IMG/VR virus record: IMGVR_UViG_3300013372_000015
Location: 1-20,337 of that record
Strand: one strand, 5' to 3'
DNA from: a virus
DNA length: 20,337 nucleotides
Every line of letters starts with the position of its first letter. The stretch's first letter is position 1. Shown piece after piece: positions 1 to 4,929 of the stretch. The position numbers and the translations under genes were made by a program. The notes under the pieces were generated by a model. It was not told where the DNA came from. It was given only the letters and a program-made list of their open reading frames with translations, and searched no databases.

Positions 1-511
1 GCATGTCATGGTTGCCCCATGTCCAATGTAATTTAGCATTTGCGGCAACAGCTTCAATTTCACCTAAACGGTCTGAACAGGCTTCTAGTTCTTGTTTTAC
101 GGTTGGGTTTGATTTCCAGCCTTGCGGATCAAATCGACTTATTCCAGCGCCGTCAAAAACGTCTCCGTTCATTATGATCATGCGTGGGGATAATTCTGGT
201 ATCAATTTGACAAAAGCTCTATGTGCTGCGGATATTTGTCCAGGGTGATAATGGCAATCACTTGCCACCATAATTAAGCCTTCGTCCATTTCTACCCGAA
301 CGCGAACACCATTGTTAGGAATTGTTATATTGCAATCTAAAGACTTTTTATCAGTAGCAAGTAAGGCTAATCCAAATTTATTTTCGATTTCTCTGCGTTT
401 TGTATATACAGTTCTAACCTGAATTTTCAAAACTTCTGCTACTCTTGACGCTGATTGATATTTGTTCCAGATTGCTATAAATTCTTCGTCGGTACAAGAT
501 TTGGCAGTCAT
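1..511 (-). CDS. HTH-metallophosphoesterase protein, 3' end missing
   Basis: This leftward gene starts at the ATG complementary to 509-511 and is still open at the window edge, giving 170 visible codons. An AAAGG ribosome site lies about 6 bases upstream of the start. Residues 5-45 look like a helix-turn-helix (SASRVAEVLKIQVRTVYTKR). A calcineurin-like phosphoesterase domain follows, with the metal-binding motifs in the expected order: SDCH at 84-87 (D85, H87), NGDVFD at 115-120 (D117, D120) and GNHD at 166-169. The rest of the domain, with its further metal-binding histidines, should lie beyond the window. Enzymes of this superfamily hydrolyse phosphomono- or phosphodiesters with two metal ions. 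The substrate here, whether nucleic acid or small molecule, cannot be told. The gene points away from all others in the window, so it belongs to a different transcription unit from the late genes. Confidence 0.88.
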   Translation of the reverse strand, partial: MTAKSCTDEEFIAIWNKYQSASRVAEVLKIQVRTVYTKRREIENKFGLALLATDKKSLDCNITIPNNGVRVRVEMDEGLIMVASDCHYHPGQISAAHRAFVKLIPELSPRMIIMNGDVFDGAGISRFDPQGWKSNPTVKQELEACSDRLGEIEAVAANAKLHWTWGNHDM

Positions 512-578
512 TTTTGCCTTTCGTTGTAAAGCATTTATAAATACAACAATAATAACAATTAATTAAAGTAAACCGTTA
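512..578. other. AT-rich divergent spacer
   Basis: This 67-base, strongly AT-rich spacer separates the leftward phosphoesterase gene from the rightward gene at 579. It should hold start signals for both directions. A TATAAA can be read on the minus strand inside TTTATAAAT (534-542), but no good -35 hexamer stands 16-18 bases from it. On the plus strand nothing better than partial matches is visible. No terminator-like hairpin is present. The promoter role is inferred from the divergent arrangement only. Confidence 0.4.
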
Positions 579-758
579 ATGTTAAATCTTGATGAATTTG
601 AACCAGCTAAACTAAGTCCAGCTGGTGATAGATACTGTAGCAATTGTTCGTTGACTAAAAATTCACAAGGTGGTTATTGGAAAATAATTGCAAACGGAAA
701 GAACAGACGTTGGCTGTGTAGCAGTTGCATGAACAAAAAAATAGATGGCAAAAAATAA
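579..758 (+). CDS. Four-cysteine mini-protein, zinc-ribbon-like
   Basis: The ORF encodes 59 residues from ATG 579 to TAA 756-758. Two CxxC pairs (C20/C23 and C47/C50) lie 24 residues apart with aromatic and basic residues between them (YWKIIANGKNRRWLC). This spacing is typical of a small treble-clef or zinc-ribbon fold. Such proteins usually bind nucleic acid or another protein, but the partner is unknown here. The ribosome site is weak (AAAG at 565-568). Its last 14 bases overlap the start of the Ref-like gene, so the two are probably translated together. It is the first rightward gene and may belong to the DNA-processing set. No named family is recognised, and the zinc binding is inferred only from the cysteine pattern. 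Confidence 0.7.
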   Translation: MLNLDEFEPAKLSPAGDRYCSNCSLTKNSQGGYWKIIANGKNRRWLCSSCMNKKIDGKK

Positions 759-1014
759 GCATTACGACAAAGTTGCTGACCTTGGGTGCATACTATGCAA
801 AAAGATTGGTTATGACGGAATCACTCCTTGCGAAATTCATCATATTCGCCGCGCTGGTCGTCGTAATGATGCCCCTGTTATTGGTTTGTGCCCTTCACAT
901 CATCGCTTTGGCATTGGTATCCATGGAATGGGGCGTAAAGCGTTTGAGAGGCATTACCAAACGACAGAGGAAGAACTCTTAGCCTGGACGAAAGAACTGC
1001 TTGATACTCATTAA
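745..1014 (+). CDS. Ref-like HNH-family nuclease
   Basis: An 89-residue protein with a CxxC pair (C15, C18), then PCEIHHIRRAGRR (28-40) and GLCPSHHR (47-54). The EIHH plus CPxHH pattern resembles the C-terminal nuclease domain of phage P1 Ref (recombination enhancement function), a RecA-dependent HNH-type endonuclease, and similar short phage proteins. H32/H33 and H52/H53 would form the metal-binding active site, and C15, C18, C29 and C49 are candidate structural zinc ligands. The protein is about half the length of P1 Ref and lacks an N-terminal extension, so dependence on RecA cannot be assumed. The start overlaps the mini-protein gene by 14 bases and the 3' end overlaps rusA by 14 bases. 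This supports a compact recombination operon. No strong ribosome site precedes it. Confidence 0.75.
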   Translation: MAKNKHYDKVADLGCILCKKIGYDGITPCEIHHIRRAGRRNDAPVIGLCPSHHRFGIGIHGMGRKAFERHYQTTEEELLAWTKELLDTH

Positions 1015-1363
1015 TGTTCCATTACCTCCTTCTGTGAATCATTATTGGCTCCAATCTGGTGGCCGACGCTATTTATCCAAAGCTGGCAGACAGTACAAAA
1101 TTGATGTTGCTGAATGCGTAATTGATCAGAAAGTGCCGAAATTGGGCATTAACCGATTAAAGGTGCTCATTTATTTGCATCCAAGAGACAAGCGCAAAAT
1201 TGATCTTGATAACCGGCTGAAAGCTTGTTTAGATGCTTTACAAGATGCCGGTGTATTTGATGATGACGAGCAAATTGACCATTTGACTATTCAGCGAGCT
1301 ACTATAAAATCAGGAGGCGGCGCAACAGTAGCTATTCAAGTTATTGACACACCGTTAACTTAA
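1001..1363 (+). CDS. rusA: RusA-like Holliday junction resolvase
   Basis: A 120-residue protein with the RusA pattern: N-terminal PLPPSVNHYW (7-16), the acidic core KIDLDNRLKACLDAL (66-80) and the following AGVFDDDEQIDHL (83-95). D68, D70 and the D87-D89 cluster match the metal-binding aspartates of RusA, and the length equals E. coli RusA (120). RusA is a dimeric endonuclease that cuts Holliday junctions; in phages it probably debranches DNA before packaging. The reading frame opens after a TAG at 980-982 and holds no ATG or GTG before the conserved core, so the start must be TTG 1001. It overlaps the Ref-like gene by 14 bases. A sigma70-type promoter candidate lies within its last codons. 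Confidence 0.92.
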   Translation: MILINVPLPPSVNHYWLQSGGRRYLSKAGRQYKIDVAECVIDQKVPKLGINRLKVLIYLHPRDKRKIDLDNRLKACLDALQDAGVFDDDEQIDHLTIQRATIKSGGGATVAIQVIDTPLT

Positions 1364-1372
1364 GTTAATAAT
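1344..1372 (+). promoter_or_regulatory. Candidate promoter of the late operon
   Basis: TTGACA (1344-1349) is a perfect -35 hexamer. A 17-base spacer follows, then AATAAT (1367-1372), a five-of-six match to the -10 consensus. The predicted start is near 1379-1380, about 30 bases before the ATG at 1409 and its AAGGGA ribosome site. The -35 lies inside the last codons of rusA, so its match may be partly chance. The position, at the first real gap before the co-chaperonin, terminase and structural genes, fits a late promoter. The spacer is almost filled by a perfect palindrome, described separately. Confidence 0.5.
1355..1368. repeat. Palindrome TTAACTTAAGTTAA in promoter spacer
   Basis: A perfect 14-base palindrome spans the rusA stop codon and sits between the candidate -35 and -10 hexamers, overlapping the first two bases of the -10. 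A dimeric repressor or activator bound here would control the promoter directly. The operator role is inference; the palindrome itself is seen directly. Confidence 0.5.
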
Positions 1373-1380
1373 CGTAGTAA

Positions 1381-1396
1381 TTTCTTTGCAAAGAAA
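1381..1396. repeat. Palindrome TTTCTTTGCAAAGAAA before start of 1409 gene
   Basis: A perfect 16-base palindrome begins at about the predicted transcription start and ends at the first base of the AAGGGA ribosome site. As RNA it could form a six-base-pair stem with a UGCA loop at the 5' end of the late message, which could protect the mRNA or affect ribosome access. As DNA it could be a second operator. It is not a terminator, since no T run follows. Confidence 0.5.
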
Positions 1397-1408
1397 AGGG
1401 AAAATATC

Positions 1409-1627
1409 ATGGGTAAGATGGACGGTAACAAAGGCGTTAAGAGCATGACAGGCGCAACACCACCAAAAGGTGCTGATATGTCTGATTCAACTGGCGAACG
1501 TCGCGGCAAGATCGTTGGCGGCGTTGCTATGGGTAAAGAAGACATGACCGGTATGGACAAAGAGTTCAACACCGGCAAGACTGCTGGCATTTGCTACACG
1601 CATAGTCGTAATTCTTACGGTCAATGA
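1409..1627 (+). CDS. Small Gly/Met-rich phage protein of unknown function
   Basis: A 72-residue protein preceded by a good AAGGGA ribosome site (1396-1401) 7 bases before the ATG. It is hydrophilic, rich in glycine, methionine, lysine and aspartate, with no membrane segment or catalytic motif. Short echoes such as GKMDGNKG, GKEDMTG and GMDKEFNTGK suggest a loosely repetitive, perhaps disordered chain. The single cysteine (C62) is in a C-terminal ICYTHSRNSYG segment. It is the first gene after the promoter candidate. Its stop overlaps the GroES start (ATGA at 1624-1627), so the two are probably translationally coupled. No function can be assigned; a small virion or assembly factor is possible from its place. 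Confidence 0.7.
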   Translation: MGKMDGNKGVKSMTGATPPKGADMSDSTGERRGKIVGGVAMGKEDMTGMDKEFNTGKTAGICYTHSRNSYGQ

Positions 1628-1920
1628 TCCGACTGTTACAAGATAGGGTGCTGGTTAAACCCAGCATCCGAAAACTTTCCGAAGTCTTGATTGTTAATAA
1701 TCGGGAATCTTTTAACATGGGTACGGTGGTGGCTGTTGGACCTGGCAAGCGTGACAAGCGCGGCAATGTAAAGCCATTAGATGCTAAGCCAGGCGATTCA
1801 ATCCGCTATGGCAACGGTGATTATCTAAAGTGGCCTACAGTCAAGCTGAAAGGCGAGGATTACCAAATCATCCAAGAAGCTGATATTTGCTGGATTGAAA
1901 GGGAACAAGATGCCGCCTAA
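1624..1920 (+). CDS. groES: Phage GroES-like co-chaperonin (Cpn10)
   Basis: A 98-residue protein collinear with E. coli GroES (97 residues). It keeps LLQDRVLVKP at the N-terminus (4-13), a GTVVAVGPG strand (33-41), the roof-loop segment RGNVKPLDAKPGD (46-58) and the closing EDYQIIQEADIC (78-89). Between them, about residues 14-31, lies the mobile loop that contacts GroEL. It is a few residues shorter than in E. coli but keeps a hydrophobic patch (VLIV, 21-24) that could replace the IVL tripeptide. GroES caps GroEL and drives folding inside the chamber. Phage versions such as T4 gp31 assist coat folding, and P22-type coat proteins are known GroEL clients. No GroEL gene is visible, so it would work with the host chaperonin. 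Start codon overlaps the upstream stop. Confidence 0.93.
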   Translation: MIRLLQDRVLVKPSIRKLSEVLIVNNRESFNMGTVVAVGPGKRDKRGNVKPLDAKPGDSIRYGNGDYLKWPTVKLKGEDYQIIQEADICWIEREQDAA

Positions 1921-2182
1921 ACACGATAAACCTATTCCACACAAGACTACCGGCAAAGGTAAGACTTACAACCCGACCGAAAAAGGTGCGGGTATGACCG
2001 CTAAAGGTCGTGCGGAATATAACGCAAAGAACAATTCAAACCTTAAACCACCCGCTCCGCATCCAAAGACTGACGCAGACAAAGCGAGAAAAAAGTCGTT
2101 TTGTGCTAGAATGGAACCCATTGCAGAAAAGTCTGAAAAGGGAAGCCGTGCTAGAGCATCAATGCGAAACTGGAATTGTTGA
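1910..2182 (+). CDS. Small basic phage protein, DUF6321-like
   Basis: A 90-residue basic, hydrophilic protein. ATG 1910 is chosen over an upstream in-frame TTG (1895) because AAAGGGA (1898-1904) stands 5 bases in front of it. The middle (GKGKTYNPTEKGAGMTAKGR) and the end (KKSFCARM, then RASMRNWNC) match my recollection of short phage proteins carrying a DUF6321 domain. Their role is unknown. There are two cysteines (in SFCAR and the last residue), no membrane segment and no known catalytic motif. The start overlaps the end of groES by 11 bases, and the 3' end overlaps the HNH endonuclease gene by 35 bases in another frame. The conserved ending is intact, so the endonuclease gene has not truncated it. 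Confidence 0.8.
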   Translation: MPPKHDKPIPHKTTGKGKTYNPTEKGAGMTAKGRAEYNAKNNSNLKPPAPHPKTDADKARKKSFCARMEPIAEKSEKGSRARASMRNWNC

Positions 2183-2612
2183 GATATGGGCTGATATTCG
2201 TGGCTATGAGGGCAAATATCAGGTAAGTAATTTGGGGCAAGTTAAATCTTTGGCTAGATTTAGAAAAGGGAAAAATGATTCAAAAGTTCCCATGCCTGAA
2301 AAAATAATGAAATTAAGGCGCAATAAAGACAACGGAAGGCAAAAACCTTACGTTGATGTTTGTTTAAGGGATGGAAGTTCGCGGGATATAAATGGAAAAC
2401 AAAAGCTTGTTCATAGATTAGTTGCTGACGCTTTTATTAAAGAATTAGAGCAAGGTGAGCAGGTTGACCATATAAATGGCGTTCATTACGATAATAGAGC
2501 TGAGAATCTTAGGGTAATGAAAACAGTTGAGCATGCAAGATTGCACCCAATAATTTTAAACCCGTTGCCACGTAATTCGGTAACTGGATGTTTTATGTCA
2601 AAGGATTGCTAA
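2148..2612 (+). CDS. NUMOD4/HNH homing-type endonuclease
   Basis: From GTG 2148 the protein has 154 residues. GTG is preferred because AAGGGA (2138-2143) stands 4 bases upstream and no ATG occurs in frame near the domain start; the open frame runs back to 2010 inside the previous gene. An N-terminal NUMOD4-like segment (IWADIRGYEGKYQVSNLGQV, 13-32) is followed by an HNH nuclease: H89 in VHRLVADAF, then DHINGVHYDNRAENL (107-121), with H108 and N116 or N120 as likely active-site residues. Free-standing HNH genes of this kind are usually selfish, cutting alleles that lack them. The region looks AT-richer than its neighbours. It overlaps the upstream gene by 35 bases and the downstream start by one, fitting a late insertion into a conserved small-gene cluster. 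Confidence 0.88.
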   Translation: MLEHQCETGIVEIWADIRGYEGKYQVSNLGQVKSLARFRKGKNDSKVPMPEKIMKLRRNKDNGRQKPYVDVCLRDGSSRDINGKQKLVHRLVADAFIKELEQGEQVDHINGVHYDNRAENLRVMKTVEHARLHPIILNPLPRNSVTGCFMSKDC

Positions 2613-2788
2613 TGGCTACTAAACCAGGTTTATACGCAAACATTCACGCAAAGCAGGAACGCATCAAAGCTCAGAAAGCAGCAGGTAAGCCAGTAGAAAA
2701 GATGCGTAAGGTTGGAAGCGAAGGCGCACCGACTAAGCAAGCGTTCATTGATTCGGCTAAAACAGCCAAACCTATGAAAAAGAAATAA
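2612..2788 (+). CDS. Small lysine-rich phage protein (MATKPGLYANIHAK family)
   Basis: A 58-residue protein with 13 lysines and 2 arginines, hence strongly basic. ATG 2612 is chosen over an in-frame ATG at 2588 because AAGGA (2601-2605) lies 6 bases before it and the family-like MATKPGLYANIHAKQERI begins there. It overlaps the HNH stop codon by one base (TAATG). I recall near-identical short proteins beside terminase genes of other tailed phages, with no known function. The glycine and proline content and lack of a hydrophobic core suggest a flexible nucleic-acid- or virion-associated protein. That is inference. Confidence 0.75.
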   Translation: MATKPGLYANIHAKQERIKAQKAAGKPVEKMRKVGSEGAPTKQAFIDSAKTAKPMKKK

Positions 2789-2790
2789 TT

Positions 2791-2931
2791 ATGCCATTAA
2801 AGCATAGCAAATCTGACAAGGCTTTTAAGGAAAACATAAAAGCTGAAGTAAAGACAAAACCTATCAAACAAGCGGTAGCGATAGCTTATGCAATAAAACG
2901 TTCAGCAGAGAAACCTAAGAAAACCAAATAG
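2791..2931 (+). CDS. Very small lysine-rich protein, DUF6496-like
   Basis: This 46-residue ORF runs from ATG 2791 to TAG 2929-2931, two bases after the previous stop. It carries 13 lysines. The core KENIKAEVKTKPIKQAVAIA (13-32) matches the pattern of short phage and bacterial proteins annotated DUF6496, where a K-x-G/T-K-P-x-KQAVAIA stretch is the hallmark. It probably forms one short amphipathic helix with a basic tail. There is no clear ribosome site (AAAAAGAAATAATT), so coupling to the preceding gene is likely. Function unknown. Conserved wording and context rather than length support it as real. Confidence 0.72.
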   Translation: MPLKHSKSDKAFKENIKAEVKTKPIKQAVAIAYAIKRSAEKPKKTK

Positions 2932-2948
2932 TTAAGGATTAAAATAAT

Positions 2949-3221
2949 ATGGCAGCAGGTGCACCTTTGGGCAACAATAATGCAGCTAAGGGCAAAATGT
3001 TTTATGACCAGTTGCGTAAGATTGCCGTTCAAGAACCAACAAAGCTACGCGAGGTAGCTGAAGGCTTGTTTGAAGCAGCTAGAGCTATGGAACCTTGGGC
3101 TGTAAAAGAGTTGATTGACAGGCTTGACGGTAAGGCAGTTCAACAAACAGAGCTTACAGGCGCAGAAGGCGCACCATTGCTGACAGGCATCCAAGTAACG
3201 TTCATCAAGCCGAATGAATAG
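2949..3221 (+). CDS. Putative small terminase subunit or terminase-linked protein
   Basis: A 90-residue protein with TAAGGA (2933-2938) 10 bases before ATG 2949. It starts AAGAPLGNNNAAKGKMFYDQLRK and contains a helical middle ending ALKELIDRLDGKA-like (here AVKELIDRLDGKAVQQ, 71-86 by eye). Proteins with this GAPxGNxNAAKG start and RLDGKA motif commonly lie directly before large terminase genes and are sometimes annotated as small terminase. Small terminases recognise the packaging site and regulate the large subunit. P22 gp3 is longer (162 residues), and no clear helix-turn-helix is visible. The assignment therefore rests on position and remembered family wording. Here the methyltransferase gene separates it from the large terminase. 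Confidence 0.55.
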   Translation: MAAGAPLGNNNAAKGKMFYDQLRKIAVQEPTKLREVAEGLFEAARAMEPWAVKELIDRLDGKAVQQTELTGAEGAPLLTGIQVTFIKPNE

Positions 3222-3229
3222 AATATTGC

Positions 3230-3646
3230 ATGAATGTTCATTTCAGCAGCAATACAGACTTATGGGCTACTCCAATTGAATTTTTCAATAAATACAACGA
3301 AAAGTTTAATTTTGAATTAGATGTTTGCGCTACGCATGAGAACGCAAAGTGTGCAAAGTATTTCACTATTGATGATGATGGGCTATCAAAAGATTGGCCT
3401 GGCATTTGTTGGATGAACCCACCTTACGGCAGGGAAATAATTAAATGGATGGAAAAGGCTTATAAATCTAGCCTTAATGGTGCTACTGTTGTTTGCCTTG
3501 TTCCTGCCAGGACTGACACAAAATGGTGGCATGAATATGCTATTAAGGGCGATATAGAGTTTATTCGTGGTCGATTAAAGTTTGGTGGCTCAAAAAATAG
3601 CGCACCGTTTCCGTCTGCTGTAGTGACTTTTAATGGCAAACAATGA
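3230..3646 (+). CDS. Phage N6-adenine DNA methyltransferase (Dam type)
   Basis: A 138-residue protein with the layout of the phage DNA N-6-adenine-methyltransferase family (PF05869). WATPIEFF (12-19) is followed by ELDVCATHENAKCAKYFT (29-46), then SKDWPGICWMNPPYG (53-67) with the catalytic NPPY at 63-66. A C-terminal FIRGRLKFGGSKNSAPFPSAV (111-131) matches the family ending. It would transfer a methyl group from S-adenosylmethionine to adenine, typically in GATC-like sites, protecting phage DNA from restriction or marking it. No restriction enzyme partner is visible, so it is an orphan. The start has no strong ribosome site. Its TGA overlaps the large terminase ATG (ATGA 3643-3646). Its place between the two putative terminase genes is unusual. 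Confidence 0.9.
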   Translation: MNVHFSSNTDLWATPIEFFNKYNEKFNFELDVCATHENAKCAKYFTIDDDGLSKDWPGICWMNPPYGREIIKWMEKAYKSSLNGATVVCLVPARTDTKWWHEYAIKGDIEFIRGRLKFGGSKNSAPFPSAVVTFNGKQ

Positions 3647-4929
3647 GTGATGTAGTCGCGCAAGCAGTAAGCAAAGCAGAGTTTCCCGAAAAGCTGTCGT
3701 GCTTGTTTGAAAAGTCTAGATACAAGGTTTTATACGGTGGTCGTGGTGGCGCTAAAAGTTGGGGCGTGGCCAGAGCATTATTGATCTTGGCAGCTAAAGA
3801 CCCGCTCCGCATACTCTGTGCGCGTGAATTCCAAACTTCCCTAAAAGATTCAGTCCATAAGCTGCTGTGCGACCAGATACAGGCGTTGGGCTTAGAAACG
3901 TTCTATGACGTAACACAAGCCACAATTAGAGCTAAGAACGGTTCAGAGTTTAATTTTGTCGGTTTAAAGAATAATGTTGCCAACGTTAAATCATACGAAG
4001 GCGTTGATATTTGCTGGGTTGAAGAAGCTCAGACAGTCAGTCGATCAAGCTGGAATGTTCTGGTTCCTACGATTCGTAAAGAAAATAGCGAGATTTGGAT
4101 TACGTTTAATCCTGAGTTAGAAACTGACGAGACGTTCCAACGGTTTGTAGTTCATGCGCCTGACAATGCAATCGTGCGCAAGATCAACTGGTCAGACAAT
4201 CCTTGGTTCCCACAGACGTTGCGCGAGGAAAAGGATCAGCTAAAACTTAGAGATATACAGGCCTACAATAACGTTTGGGAAGGCTTGTGCAGGGTTACGG
4301 TTGACGGTGCTATCTTTGCCGACCAAATGCAACAAGCAGAGTTTGATGGTCGGATTACTAAGGTTCCCTATGATCCAAGCAAGCCAGTTCATGCGATTTT
4401 CGATCTTGGTTGGGCAGACCACACAGCAATTTGGTTTTTGCAATTTATCGGAATGGAAACAAGGCTTATCCGATATATTCAGGACACGCAAAAGACCATG
4501 ACGCATTACCTGGCGACCTTGCAAACGTTTGGTTATGTGTACGATACGATCTGGTTACCGCACGACGCACAGAACAAAACCCTAGCTGCTGCTGGCATGA
4601 CGATTGAGCAGATTGTCAGGAATGCAGGGTTTAAAACAAGGGTTTTGGATAAAGTTCCGGTTGTTGACTCTATCAATGCAGCGCGTACAATATTCCCAAA
4701 ATGTTATTTTGATAGAGAAAACACCGCTGAAGGCTTACAATGTCTGCGGCATTACCGGTACGAAGTCGATCCGGATACAAAGCAATTCAGCAGAACGCCG
4801 CTGCATGACCATTATTCGCATGGCGCTGACGCTTTTAGGTATATCGGCTTAATGATTCAAGAACCACGAAAGACAAGGCAAAGGCCACAGTCTGCGCAAT
4901 ACGGACAAATTAATTCTTGGATGGGATGA
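3643..4929 (+). CDS. Terminase large subunit (PBSX/Terminase_3 type)
   Basis: A 428-residue packaging motor and headful or site nuclease. The ATPase half shows Walker A GGRGGAKS (32-39), Walker B VDICWVEE (121-128) with catalytic E127 or E128, and the coupling motif ITFNP (153-157). The nuclease half shows the RNase H-fold acidic residues FDLGW (253-257), PHDA (306-309) and SHGADAFRY (392-400), with D254, D308 and D396 the likely metal ligands. Length is normal for the family, and all motifs are intact. It would bind the portal vertex and pump DNA into the procapsid. It overlaps the methyltransferase stop by 4 bases upstream and the portal start (ATGA 4926-4929) downstream. Translation is thus tightly linked to both neighbours. 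Confidence 0.96.
   Translation: MSDVVAQAVSKAEFPEKLSCLFEKSRYKVLYGGRGGAKSWGVARALLILAAKDPLRILCAREFQTSLKDSVHKLLCDQIQALGLETFYDVTQATIRAKNGSEFNFVGLKNNVANVKSYEGVDICWVEEAQTVSRSSWNVLVPTIRKENSEIWITFNPELETDETFQRFVVHAPDNAIVRKINWSDNPWFPQTLREEKDQLKLRDIQAYNNVWEGLCRVTVDGAIFADQMQQAEFDGRITKVPYDPSKPVHAIFDLGWADHTAIWFLQFIGMETRLIRYIQDTQKTMTHYLATLQTFGYVYDTIWLPHDAQNKTLAAAGMTIEQIVRNAGFKTRVLDKVPVVDSINAARTIFPKCYFDRENTAEGLQCLRHYRYEVDPDTKQFSRTPLHDHYSHGADAFRYIGLMIQEPRKTRQRPQSAQYGQINSWMG

Noticed and set aside
3-248. 81-residue plus-strand open frame at the left edge
   Set aside because: It is antisense to the phosphoesterase gene, which has conserved metal-binding motifs and a ribosome site.
725-982. 85-residue open frame with a membrane-like hydrophobic stretch
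   Set aside because: It lies in another frame over the Ref-like gene, whose Cys/His motifs are clear; no ribosome site is seen and the hydrophobicity comes from the overlapping codons.
1381-1396. Palindrome as a transcription terminator
   Set aside because: No T run follows and a ribosome site and gene start come directly after it.
2010-2147. Upstream extension of the HNH frame
   Set aside because: It overlaps the DUF6321-like coding region and adds no domain; GTG 2148 has a ribosome site and fits the domain start.
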